64,000 bases of DNA from Struthidea cinerea. Taxonomy: Eukaryota; Chordata; Aves; Passeriformes; Corcoracidae. A program made the translations under genes and the position numbers. Below the pieces are notes generated by a model. That model saw only the letters and a list, made by a program, of their open reading frames with translations. It was not told where the DNA came from and made no database searches. The stretch spans positions 1,225,394 through 1,289,393 of the forward strand of contig VZTI01005310.1 in assembly GCA_013397865.1 (NCBI GenBank), in the 5' to 3' direction. This document shows, piece after piece, positions 9,429 to 20,795 of this stretch. How positions within the stretch are numbered: position 1 is the stretch's first letter; each line of letters starts with the position of its first letter.

Positions 9429-11637
9429 ATTGTTCTCCTGGTTTCCACTGCTCCAAGCTCCAGCTGGGATTAGCAGGCTCTGGAATAGTTCTGAGGTGGG
9501 CTCTGATGTTGAATCCTGTCCTTTAAGAGCTATTAAGATGTTAAAAAGTTAATTATGGGCTCTCTTCCCACTGGCATCCCTTGAACTTTGTCTCCTGCCT
9601 GTCAGTCTTGGCTGGATTGTCTGTCAAAGGGATGGGAGGTATTCATTAGTCAGCCAAGGCCATTTTATCTGGGATTTTTCCTGGCTTATATGGAAAGAAA
9701 AACCTCTGAATATTCTTATTCCTTCAAAAATGATGCCTGATATTCTCTGGCTGAGCAGAGCAGAGCAGAGCAAATAATGGTTAAAGAGGTGTTTGTTAGA
9801 TAAGAAAAATATAGGTTTTTTAGAGGACAGAATCCAGGGAATGCTGTCTAAAAACCCACGGATGCAGTTTGACAGCAGGAATCAAACCAATCTTTTTCCC
9901 CTCCTATTTTTAAAGAGGTTTTTTAAATAATTGTATTTAAATTTTTCCTGGAACAGATTTTTCCAAATAAAAATTAATTTTTTTTCATCACTTTGAAATT
10001 TGTAAATGAAAGCTTTCAGCAATTTAAAACACTTATTTTTTTGGCTGGCAATACTTGCCTAAATTTCTCATCTGACAAGAATGAGAGATTTCAAACTTGG
10101 TGAAACGGAGTTTGGGGCTTATTTTAAAAAAAAAGTCCCTCTAAATGATAATTTTCAGACTGATAGGAGAGCTAATGATGTTCCATGAACTAAATGCTGG
10201 GGGATTCTTTTGTCGAAACCCTGAATATTGCGAATTAACTCCTCTGACTTTTCATTCTTGCCGTGAATTGGAGCCGAGCAAAGCTCTCCCTTTCTAGTGT
10301 TGGGCTGACATGAAGGGTTTGTCGTTCCCGCAGAGCTTCTGCAGGAAAATCTCATTAGGACTTCAGAAGGAATGCAAGCAGGGGGATTTGCAGGAAGGGT
10401 AATTACATTTGGAGCTCAAAGGGACCTGCTGGGCAATGTTTGACCTTCCTAATGGGCTGGGCAGGGCTGGCAATGGATAGTTGGGCTTTAATGGCCTTGG
10501 AGGACCGGGAAAAGGGGATTTTTAATAGGGATCCTATTTGCTGGTTGTACCAGGGGTGTGTTTAGAACTGGGAAATTTATAATGGGGACCAGCACCTCTT
10601 TCCCCACCTCCCCAGGGTGAAGGTTTGTAATAAAAAGGGAATTCTGGAATAAAGAGTGGGAGAGAGTCTGGGCTTGGGCTGCAGAAATCCAGGCCCAGAG
10701 GAGTGAGGGCCTGAGGTTTGAACCAAAAGCCCCAATGAAATCAAAAGGTTACCAACTAAAAATACAATAAAAATATTAAAAATCATAAAAATCTATAATT
10801 AAACTAAAATAAAAATAATATATTTTTTTAATTTAAAATTTAGAGGGGTGAGGGATGAGACCTCAGCACATCAAATCCTTGCCTGTGCAAACTCACAGTT
10901 TGAACCAAACCATTCTTCACGGGTTTTTGTCTTCAGGATTCCAGGAACGCTTTCAGAGCTGGCACCTGTGTTTAAGCTGTCAGTGTTGAGCCCATAACTG
11001 TGATTGTTGGTTTCTTGCCAGAGAAATACATCCCGAGTAGAGAAACATTGTAGAAGAAACAACAAACCCCCCGAATATTTTATATCCTGAATTCTGGGTT
11101 CACAGGTTTGTTGAGTTCAGTGGGCTTTTCTTTAGGCTAAAAGAACTTTCTGTGGTGTTCAGGCATTTTCAGATGGACCCAGCAGGGGCTGTTGCCTCTC
11201 TGCAGCAGCCAAGACATCACCTGCAACACCTCTACACCAAGCCCTACAAGGCAGAGTAAACAACTACAGGCTGAGGGGGTTGGTGCTCATTTTTGCTGCT
11301 GAAGCTCTGAACAAGGCTCAATATTGTTTATTTAAAATATTCCCAGCTCTTGGCAGTGGGAGGCTGCACCCCAGGAGGAGCAGATGTGCCCTGAGCCACC
11401 TGGCAGAGAAGCTGCTCCTGGTGGGCTTTGCTTTCCAACAGCAGCGGCTGAGAATTCCACGCTGGAATCCGCCTGTGCTCTGTTGGGAGCGGTGTCCTGA
11501 GAGCCTCGCAGAGCTGGGGCAGCAGCAGAGCTCTCCATGAATCAGAAAATGTTCTAATCACTCCCCAGTTCCTCTCTGCCTTTGCCCCGCTGATGTTCTG
11601 GGTCGAACGGGAGGTTTTAACACAAGGGAAATCTAAA
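9429..11637. other. Unique noncoding stretch
   Basis: A short pentamer run (GAGCA units) lies at about 9752-9773, and an almost pure A/T block runs from 10757 to 10842. No mobile element or exon is recognised. Open frames are short, and the longest near 11328 owes its length to the tandem repeat that follows. Confidence 0.5.
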
Positions 11638-11990
11638 CCCACCAGACTTGAACTGGAGGAAAGGCCAAACCCGCCACACCTGACCTCGAGGAAAGGCCAA
11701 ACCCGCCACGCCTGACCTCGAAGAAAGGCCAAACCCGCCACACCTGACCTCGAGGAAAGGCCAAACCTCAAGGAAAAGCCAAAACCCACCACAGCTGAAC
11801 TCGAGGAAAATCCAAAGCCCACCACACCGGAACTTGAGCAAAGGCTGAATCCCATCCCACCTGAACCCAAGGAAAGGCCAAACCCTCCACACCTGAACTC
11901 AAGGCCGAACCCCCCATCACACCTGAGCTCCAGGAAAGTAAAAACCTGTCACAGCTGAACCCAAGGAAAGGCCAAACCCCACCACCCCGA
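11638..11990. repeat. 32-bp minisatellite
   Basis: The motif GAGGAAAGGCCAAACCCGCC recurs with a 32-bp period; AAAGGCCAA starts at 11660, 11692 and 11724. The left three units are nearly identical, and units to the right diverge and vary in length, so the array has a homogenised core and a decayed flank. It is the cause of the minus-strand open frame at 11328-11870, whose predicted protein is a degenerate repeat of Gly/Phe/Ser/Leu. Confidence 0.92.
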
Positions 11991-13059
11991 GCCTGTGCCT
12001 TCTGCTGCTCTCGGGATTTCTCCAGTTTAGCCACATTTGGAGATTTCCCTGCTCCCGCTGCCCTGAACTGCGCTTTGTCTGTGGCCTCTGTGACCTCGTG
12101 GGGAAGCTCCACCTTGAGTAGATTCAGGCTTTCATTGAGTTTTTGTGAAATCCTGAGCCATTAATAGTGAGGAATACTTGGAACTGCTGCCTGTTGAAGC
12201 CCTGGAGTTCATCCTTGTCAGAGCTCAGCCTGGCAGCTGATTTGGGCACAATCACACAGAGCAAATTCACCCATTTGGACCTTTCCCAGCATTTTGGGGT
12301 CAGTTTATCCACGATTTCCCTGTGCTCCTCAAAGGTGAGGCTGGAGGAGTAGATCCCCTCCTGGGACCTGCGTGGTTTAAATCATCCAGGAGTCATCTCT
12401 GTGCGTGTGCTTTAATTTGCAGCTTTGCTTAAATTATGTGGAGTCCTTCAAAAGGGAAAAAAAAAAAATCAATTTGACTTTGGCAGCTGTCTCCACAATG
12501 GCTGCCAATCACCAGAGGATCTTGGCTATTTTTAAGTCTCCTGAAATCAGTCTGCATTAAGGCAATAGCTGGGCTTGGAATTAAGCCCAGGACTCTATCA
12601 ATATAAAATGATTTGTTGTAAGTTTAAAGATGCTTCATCCCCATTCTCTCTCTTTTCATTTGCATTTTAAGCTTTCATCAAAACGTGGATCCACAATCCT
12701 AATGGAGCCTTTTTCCCCCTCCATTCTACTCTTTCTCCAGAGAACACCTGAGTCTGTGTGTTCTTAACTGCAGCCTGACACGAGGGGGTTTTTCCTTCTG
12801 CTCCAACAGCAAGGCCCAGTTTGTTCACTGGAGGAGCCCAAACGGAGCCTTTCCTTGTGCCATTGGAACGTTTTCCAGTAAAGTTCTGAGGGACAGGAGA
12901 TGTGTGATTGAGGGAGGGGTTGGAAGCAAAAAGGAGATGATCCTTCGTGCAGCAGTTGGTGGAAATGACCATTAAATAAGAGATTTTATTTTCCCAGATT
13001 AAAGATTGATGTTTGCCGGGTGTATTAGACCACCCCTTCCTGGTCCTTTTCACCAGGGA
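11991..13059. other. Unique noncoding stretch
   Basis: There is an A12 run near 12459. No recognised repeat or exon is present. The 239-codon minus-strand open frame that begins at 13386 and ends at 12667 draws about half its length from the CR1 to its right, so I do not treat it as a gene. Confidence 0.5.
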
Positions 13060-13332
13060 TGGAGGGACAGGACAAGGCGGAATGGACTTAAAATGAAAGA
13101 GGAAAGGCTTAGATGGGATATTGGGAAGGAATTCCTGCCTGTGAGGGTGGGGAGGGGCTGGGATGGAATTCCCAGAGCAGCTGTGGCTGCCCCTGGATCC
13201 CTGGCAGTGCCCAAGGCCAGGCTGGACGGGGCTTGGAGCAGCCTGGGACAGTGGGAGGTGTCCCTGCCATGGCAGGGGTGGCACTGGATGGGCTTTAAGG
13301 TCCCTTCCACCCAAACCATTCCAGGATTCCAT
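13060..13332 (+). mobile_element. CR1 LINE 3' fragment
   Basis: The sense-strand CR1 segment runs from AGGGACAGGACAAGGCGG through the AGATGGGATATTGGGAAGG block, the GAGCAGCTGTGGCTGCCCC block and GGAGGTGTCCCTGCCATGG, to CACCCAAACCATTCCAGG at its 3' end. It is 5'-truncated to about 270 bp and noncoding. It contains a G-quadruplex-type motif at 13145-13162 (four G runs of three or more, loops of one or two bases). Confidence 0.94.
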
Positions 13333-16300
13333 TGCCAGACCAGCCCAGGATGGGTTCAGGACACTCACCCACGGTTGGGATGACATTTACAGTCCATTGT
13401 TCTCCAGAATTTGTTTGGAATTGTGCTCACAAGGGGAATAGTTGGGATTTTTTTCAATAATCAAGTTTCCCATCCCTAATTTTGCCATTCACTTCTGTCA
13501 TTCCACACTTGCACAGGATCCTTGTGTCCATGGCTTTGCTCAGAGAGATTCCCCCAAGGAAAACTGTGGAGAACTGCAGCCAATCCTGTACTGAAATCAC
13601 TTTGTGATTGAGTAGAACTGTGTTAGATCCAAGCTTGTTTTAATAACAATTTAAAAAATCAAGATAATGTTCATTGCTTCAGCTTCTCATTAGTAGAAGC
13701 ATAATTTCCCTGTTTGTTTTTCCCAAATTTCCAAGGATTTCTATGGCAGCCCCATCTTACAAAAGAAAGAAGGCATTTATATCCTGGGCCTCAATTTTGA
13801 CCTTTTTCTGAAATTTTTCAAGACATATCATCCTAAAAACCTTGTAAAAAAATAAATTTAAATTCTAAAAAAAAATCAACTTGTTGCTTGGTCTGTGCTG
13901 AAGAGGCTGAACTGGTTTTTGTGGCTTTGCTGTAAATATTTGTTAAAAAGAGCATAAAAATAGCATCACTTGATGGGTTTGAGCTGACTCTGGCTCCTTA
14001 CATGTAATTAAAGCAGAGCAGTTTGATGTTCTCTGTGGCTGAGGGAGTGGCTGCTAAAGAAATATCAATTTTCTTGCCTGTCCTGTTTCCAAATATGCAC
14101 CAGATATTCTACAAATAAAACTGGCTGGTTGTTTTTCGGCTCCTCGTGCCCTCAGGGCACTGCGCAGCAGCATTAACACCTCGCGAGAAAAAAGGAAAGT
14201 TCATTCTCATTCCTTATTGAATTCCTTGAAGTTTCATAATTTGTCTAATTTCTGGGCTTCTGGCATGAACAGCTCTCCGGGCTCTGTCGCCATTGCCGCT
14301 CGTGGCTCCGCATTTGGAGCTCTTTGGTTTATCAGCAACGTACGGAAAATCTTGCTGGACATTTTCCATCAAACGCATTTGGCGATGAAGGAGGGAACAT
14401 CTTTTCCAATGAAACAGGAGCCATAAATTCTGGACTGAACTCCCAATGCCCTTATTAACAGAGAAGGGATTTCTTCAGTACGCCCCTGACCTGGGGAGGG
14501 GAATGTTGTGAATGGGGGCTGGACATGACTTAAAGGAGGAGTGTTTGCTCCTTGATGCCAAATACCTTCATCCAGGGGTGTAATCCCTGTTCCTGTTGCT
14601 CTCTGGGGTTGAGGGAAGGGAGTTCAGAAACTTTGGCTTCCACTGGGACAGTTAACTCTGGAATAAATTCTGTAAAATCTATTTTAGGGGGGAAATTACG
14701 GCAGTTTTCCAAGCTCCCTACGAGTGTCCACTGTGCAAACGCTGCTCTTTGTCCCATTCTCACCTGACCTTAAAAAAGTAGCCCGGAATTAATAAGATGC
14801 AAATCAAAGGGGGAGGAAAACCAGGTCCCAACCAATCATTGTCATAAAAATAGCCCCAAAAATCAGCGTGCTCATAAAAGTGTCCAATCTCGGTGCTGTG
14901 CTGCAGAACCAATAAAATCAGTATAAACAGAATATAACATTGAGAGGAAATAAATTCATTCCAGTGTCAGGAAGGAGAAGTAATCCCTTGGGCTTTGTGC
15001 CAGGCAATGCAATGTTGGCTTCTAATTGCCTGGAGAGAATAAAAGAGCCAAATGTCCAAATCCAGCTGTTCCTGCAAGCCCAGGATGTTCCTGCTGACAG
15101 CCAGGGGCTGCCATCCCATTTATCAGGCAGTTATTCACTAACAACAGAGGCTGTCAAATGTCTGGGCTTTATATCCAAGGAAATCAGGGAAGAAAGACAT
15201 TTTGGGATCAAGGACTTTTTCCCTTTTCAGCTCATTCGCCCCCTGGAATTCCAAGGGAGGCTTTCTACTAGACCAGGTTGCTCAGATGAAGTTTTATCTG
15301 TGATCAAACACTTCTTGCAGGGGATTGTTGGGTTCTTTGAGATGCTCCAGGTGTCTCCAAGTGACTCTGGGATCAGATATTTTGTGGTAATGTCTCAAAG
15401 CCATCGTGTCACCTGCTTAGGAAAGAAACCATTCACTGCAAGGAAATTTAACTTCCAAAGATTACCTCAATACTTAGTTTTTCTATAAATACCAATCTCA
15501 GTAGCACACCTTACTCATCCACCCTGAGCAGTGGAATTCCCATGAATTTGAAATATATTAATATAGCATGAAACAGAAATTTTTCCTCCCCTGAAGGTGC
15601 TGAAAGTTGGGGTTTTTTTGCTTTTTTCCCCCAACTATGGGAAATTAACACCAAGGGAAGGATGAGGATTAAAGCAGAGACTGACTAAGTTTTATTTTCA
15701 AGTATTATTAGAGCATAAATACATTTAGGTGGGCTGATTACTTTGTTATTCAGCTGAATCTGAGATGAGGGAATTATCTGGGAAATACAAGTTAGGAAGA
15801 GTTGGATTGGGGCAGTGCAACTGAAAATAGCTGGAAAGCAGCAGAGAACTCCCTGTATTGATTTTAGGATCATTTGAATTTCATCTCTGTAATGGGATAG
15901 ATGATGTGAATGGGAAGGACAGGAAAAAGGGATCCAGAGGATGAGAATATTTAAATGCAGAGCAAGAACATCTTAAGGAGCAATTGAATCTTAATATCTG
16001 GCACTGCTTTTTGTTTGAGAGCTGAGTTCGTGCCTCACCTAAGAGCAACTCCTACTGAAATTCAAATCCTTGGAACCCATTTCTGCTCCTGTCCAGCTTT
16101 GCCCGCGCTGAGGAGGAAGATTGGGAATTCCTCAGGACAGCAGGGGACTTAGATTAAATAAAATAGGGAGCAAGGAAGATTAAATGAAATAAATGTGCAG
16201 ATTTTCAAGGCAGTGATTTTTCTGTTCTGGCCTGGGGGATGAACCGCACAAGTTCCTGACTGCAGGACACAGCAAACCTTGGAATTAACACTTCCCTGGA

Positions 16301-17621
16301 TGCAGGAATTGTAGGAGTTGTCCCTGGACGTATTTTGCTGACTATTCCAGTATTTTCCCGATGCTTCCCCATTTCCTGGCTGAGGCTGTGTTTTTGCAGA
16401 TAAGATTGGCCCTTTTGCTGACACCGGCGTGCTCCTTCACCCACAGCCACGAGCAGCACGCGCCCCGACGTGCCGGCTTCCCTCCGAGGCCACGATGCCA
16501 ACAATGCCCTATGTTCCATTCCACCAGTCCCAGATTCTGACAGCCTCAAGGGATTACTGGGGAGATGGAGATCTGGTGGACTGCCAGTTAAGCTGCTGTG
16601 CTGGTTTGGCCAAATTTGGAGGAAAATCGTCTCGCTGGCTGTGTGTTTTGGACTGGTGCAGCGCCCAGGGTGAGCAGCGAGGTGCCCCTGGGCTCTGGAT
16701 GCCCTGTGTGGACCTGCAGCTCTGGGCCCTCCCCGGGGCTTTGTCATAATTAGTGCTGGGTTAAAGAGCTTTGCCTTACTCCAGCAGCACTTTTTGTCTT
16801 GCTGCATTACGACATGATCATTACCTGGCCAATTAAAGGCTATTCCGGGTTTTTATGGGAGTTCCCAGCACTTCCCACCGCAGAGCTTTGCTCTGATTTA
16901 AGCCCCGGGCTGCGGGTGACACAAACATTTAACAGCAGGGCTAAAAGGACAGTGCAAAGGTGAGCAAGAGGGGAGATGCTTTGGAAAAATTGGAGTAGGA
17001 GGTCAGGGAGAAGATCAAAGGATCGGAGCTCTCAGTTTAAAAGACTCTTTCAGACTTTAAAAGCCTGACGGAGGTGATGCTGCCTGCCAGGGTCACCGAA
17101 GGGCGTTTGTTACTAATTAAACACCAAACCGTGCAGGGCAGCTCAGGTTTGGATGTACCTGAAACGCAATTTTTCCCTTTTCCAGCACTGTATATAACAC
17201 TGCCCCAGTGTGATTTGCTGGAGCCGAGTCTCTGTTTGTGTCTCCATCTCTTTTTATGTTTCCCGTGGCAGGAGGAGACATTTTTCCCGTTGAAGGCAGC
17301 AGCGGGTTGCAGCTGCAGCCCTGCTTGTTTACAGACCCGATGGCTCAGTGGGACCTGGAGATGCTTTTCAGGAATCAAATGTCCATGCACCAGGAATAAC
17401 TCACTGCTGGAAAAATAGCTGGAATTTGGAAAGCTTCGACTTTTCAAGTCTTTGAATATTTCCACCTGCGCCTTCACTGTCTTTTTGTTCAGCTGTACCT
17501 GGAGTTAGTTTTTCTCCTCAGTAAATTATTCCCAAAACACAATTTTAGGGGCAGGAAAACATTCATCACCTGCAGGAATGTTCACTAAAGGGTCTCAAAC
17601 CAAACTGAATGGCACTGTCCA
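13333..17621. other. Unique noncoding stretch
   Basis: 13640-14000 is A/T-rich, and 16080-16750 is more GC-rich. Open frames of 182 codons (14940-15488, plus) and 200 codons (16205-16807, minus) are the longest. Neither has a recognised domain, a signal peptide or a plausible exon structure, and frames of this size are expected by chance in a window this long. No repeats are recognised. Confidence 0.45.
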
Positions 17622-17683
17622 GTCAGGGTTGGACTTGGTGACCTTGGATGTCTTTTTCAACCTCAGTGATTCCAGGATTCTGT
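17622..17683 (+). mobile_element. Short CR1-type 3' tail (different subfamily)
   Basis: The sequence TCAGGGTTGGACTTGGTGAC followed by TTTTTCAACCTCAGTGATTCC and a terminal ATTCTGTG matches the 3' end of CR1 subfamilies with a GGTTGGACTTGATG-type tail, as also seen at 51720-51778. Only about 60 bp remain. Confidence 0.7.
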
Positions 17684-19760
17684 GCACTGGCTTTCAGTGG
17701 TTGGAATATATATATATTTTTTAAAAACAGGGAATAAATGGAAAGGGAGCCTAGGAATTTCCAGAAGAAATACTGATAAAACCGTGATAAAACAGGAACA
17801 CCAGTATTACTTTCCCCTCACAGTTCCCATTCTGATTTTTTTTTCAAGCAAGAGATTTGGTTTGCGAAGAAAATTTTTCAGAACATTTTTAAAATTTCCT
17901 TATTTTTCAGAATTTGGCCATTCATTAATACTTCTCTTTTGGTTGTGTGTTTCTCACTGACACTGGAAGCCCTTTGGGGTGATCTGATCTTGTGGTGCAT
18001 CCATTGCCTGCTGCAGTTTGGCTTCCAGTCCCTCACCAAACACTTCAGACCTTCTCAAAAGGTCTTCTTTTAAATATTTAAAACAAATTATTTAAGTAAC
18101 AAGCCCAAGTGTGTCAAAAATCAATTATAGTGTCAGGAAAAACCTTTGGAAGTTTTGGTGTTGGTGTCACAGTTTTAAAATATCCACAGCATTTAGTGTT
18201 GAGAATTCTTCTTTCATGGACCATCAAATCTCATCTGGGCAAAATGAAATAAAGCTCAGTAAGTGCTTAAAAATAAGATAAATTTATAATATAAATCCGT
18301 AGAGTAATACTTGAGTTTAGGGTTTGATTTGAGTCCATTTCTGAGGGATATTGGTGGTTAAACAACAGCAAAGATCCTTTTTAAGAGCTAATTTCAGGCT
18401 CCCAGGGCAGCGAGGCCACCGGGGTGCTCCTGCTCCCATTCTGCCACTCTGGAGCTGTCGGCCTCATTAGGATTTAAATCAGAAGTATTTGGGCTTAAAT
18501 AAGCTTTATTTCTGATTAATGTAATGCCATGATTTTATGTCTTTTTTGGAGTCTTTAGCTTAAAGTAGGCGAGCTTATGATAAATACTGCAGATGGGGGG
18601 GAAGTTGATTAAATTAGTTCTGGAAACGGACAGTGGGAAACAGGAGGGAAAGTGCCCAGATGAGCAAATTCAGGGGTTTGCAGCTCTGCTCTCGCTCTTT
18701 GTTAATGGATTCAGTCTGCTCTTGAAAAAAATAGAAATATTCAAAGACTTTTTTTTAACTGAGGATTAGCAGGGAGGGGAAAAAAAGAGGTTTTTTCTGC
18801 TGGAAGAAGTGAGTGCTCTGTGAGCAATTCCCCGTCTCTTCTAATATAATAAATTTTTTATGTTAATTAGAGGGGGAAACAAAGGTGGAGGAGAAAAATT
18901 AAACTCAAAATTCCTCCCCATGTCCCCCCAAAGAATAAAAATAAAATGAAAACCCCCAAACCCAAATGCCTTTAAGACCCTTTCTTAATAAGATTATTTA
19001 AAACTCATTTCGGCAATGGGTGAGATGAAATGATGATAAATTACTTTGCTTTAAACACTTCAGCCTTGCCCAAAATGGGTTTTGGAGGTTCGGAATGAAT
19101 TTGGTTGCCCATCTGCTTCCCAATCCCCAGGTTTCCCGAGAGTGCTGAGAGCAGGAAATCCAAATACCTGCTTAGAGCCAACCTCCTCTTCAAAATTAGA
19201 AAGTTTTTTTGCAAAATGTCTGATTTGTGGCCACATTTCAGGAGTGAAAGATGACCTTGAGGGAGGGCAGGATGCAGAACTCTCTGCCCTAAGAATCTGA
19301 ATTGGAAACTCCACTGAATGTGTCACCTGGAGGGATAGGAAATCATTATCCAAGCAGATTTACAATAAACAAGTGCCCAGCAATTAAATGTTATGGTTGT
19401 GCATTATTCCATTTATCGGCTTTAAATAACCAGGTGAGGGTTTTGGGGAAGAGGGCAGATGTTAGATCATCATCTAATTATTTCTATCTGAGACACTCTG
19501 GGACAAATTCTGTTCTCTTCTACCGGTACAAATCCAGAAAAGCTCTCTGAACACAGCAGATCCAATCAGTCTGGGGACTCTGAACCACTCCTGGCCTTGT
19601 CCTGTCGCTGTGGCGAATGGTTTACCTGGGAAGGCCTTTCCGTGGAGAAAAGGATTCTGTCTTTCAATTATCCCTCTGCTGATGCAGCTCCACAAAGAAG
19701 GCCTTGCGCCCACACTCATTACCCTAAAGTGCCTGGGTTTAGTGTCAGCTGCTCCCCTGC
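17684..19760. other. Unique A/T-rich noncoding stretch
   Basis: 18060-18320 and 18500-19050 are A/T-rich. The part from 18460 to 18600 has several TAAT/ATTA cores and could be a conserved element, but this cannot be tested here. No repeat family is recognised. Confidence 0.45.
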
Positions 19761-19810
19761 ACTGAAATAAACTGAAATAAACTGAATTAAACTGAAATAA
19801 ACTGAAATAA
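19761..19810. repeat. 10-bp tandem repeat, five copies
   Basis: Five consecutive ACTGAAATAA units, one carrying a single substitution (ACTGAATTAA), form a short array. It is a simple repeat likely to vary in length between individuals. Confidence 0.9.
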
Positions 19811-20547
19811 CTCCATCATCCTTGAGCATCTACTGAGCAGGGACTGATGATCACAGAAATAGGGTTTGTTCTCTCTGCTGGACCAATATTGACACGAGTT
19901 TCAGCTTTCCAGAGGCTTCATTTGGATCTTAAGCCAGTCTTAAATCTAATTTCAATCGAATGAGTCAGATTTATAAGTGAGGGTCTGTTCTTGTCCTGAT
20001 TTGCCAAAGTTCAGGGAATAAATGGGACAAAGGGAGTATTTTGAGGGGAGACCTGGGAGATGGGTGGGGAATCCTGACAGGGAAAGGCCCTTCCCAATCG
20101 TTCTTGTCCCACAGATTGTCCAGAGGAAGCTCTGAGTGGGTGGTTCCAAACAAGCAGCGCTGCCATGAGGCCAAATTAACGGGAAGGGAAGGATTTTTTT
20201 GGGAAGAAAAATCCATCAGATGCTCTTCAGCCCAAATATATAAAAATTAATGTGTGCTGGGAAAGGCTTTTCCTGTGGAATTCTCAGTATCTCGCTTCCC
20301 TAGTCCATGCTGAAGGCAGGAGAAGGTGTCACCTGCGGGGTTCAGGGACCAGGTCAGGGATCTAAATTGGGTGGGAAGTGTAAAACACCTGAGCAACCCT
20401 CAAATGCTCATGGAAATGGCTCAGAAATTCCCAAAGTTTACCCAATTTCAAGGGTGTTTCATAAATAAATAAAACCAAATATAAATAAATATAAAGGGCT
20501 GGATGAGGCTGTGGGGTAGAGCCTCTCAAGAGACCTCAAATTGCACA
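19811..20547. other. Unique noncoding stretch
   Basis: An ATAAA-rich low-complexity patch lies at about 20462-20496. Nothing else is recognised. Confidence 0.5.
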
Positions 20548-20612
20548 TGGAAAAGAAAAAGGAGGGAATGAGAGAGAGGAAAAGAGAAAGGGAAGGGAAA
20601 AAGAAAAGGAAA
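20548..20612. repeat. Purine-rich (GA/GAAA) tract
   Basis: About 65 bases are almost all A and G on the plus strand, a polypurine tract that could in principle adopt H-DNA. It gives the lysine/arginine/glutamate-rich start of the open frame at 20541-20804, which I treat as an artefact. Confidence 0.75.
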
Positions 20613-20651
20613 TTCTTTCACATGGAGCTCATGACAGTGGGAGGAGTTCTA

Positions 20652-20795
20652 GAGTCAGATACTTATTTATATTTCTGGAGTCAGATATATATTTATATCT
20701 CTGGAGTTGGATATTTATTTACATATCTGGAGTTACACATTTATTTATATTTCTGGAGTTATTTCTTTATATCCCCCGAGCCAGATATTTATTTA
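20652..20795. repeat. 26-bp minisatellite, about six copies
   Basis: GAGT-type anchors recur at 20652, 20678, 20704, 20730 and 20756 with an exact 26-bp period, and a shorter last unit starts at 20778. Each unit is GGAGT plus a variable triplet and an ATATTTATTTATAT-type A/T run. It is noncoding. Confidence 0.88.

Noticed and set aside
11328..11870. 180-codon minus-strand frame rich in Phe, Gly and Ser
   Set aside because: Most of it is the 32-bp minisatellite read through. The unit is not in frame from copy to copy and the product is low in complexity.
12667..13386. 239-codon minus-strand frame
   Set aside because: Its N-terminal half is antisense CR1, whose GC-rich reverse strand is commonly open. 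The rest has no domain.
14940..15488. 182-codon plus-strand frame
   Set aside because: No recognisable domain or codon bias, and about one such frame is expected by chance in a window this size.
16205..16807. 200-codon minus-strand frame
   Set aside because: GC-rich local DNA, open frames on the other strand as well, no domain and no splice or promoter context.
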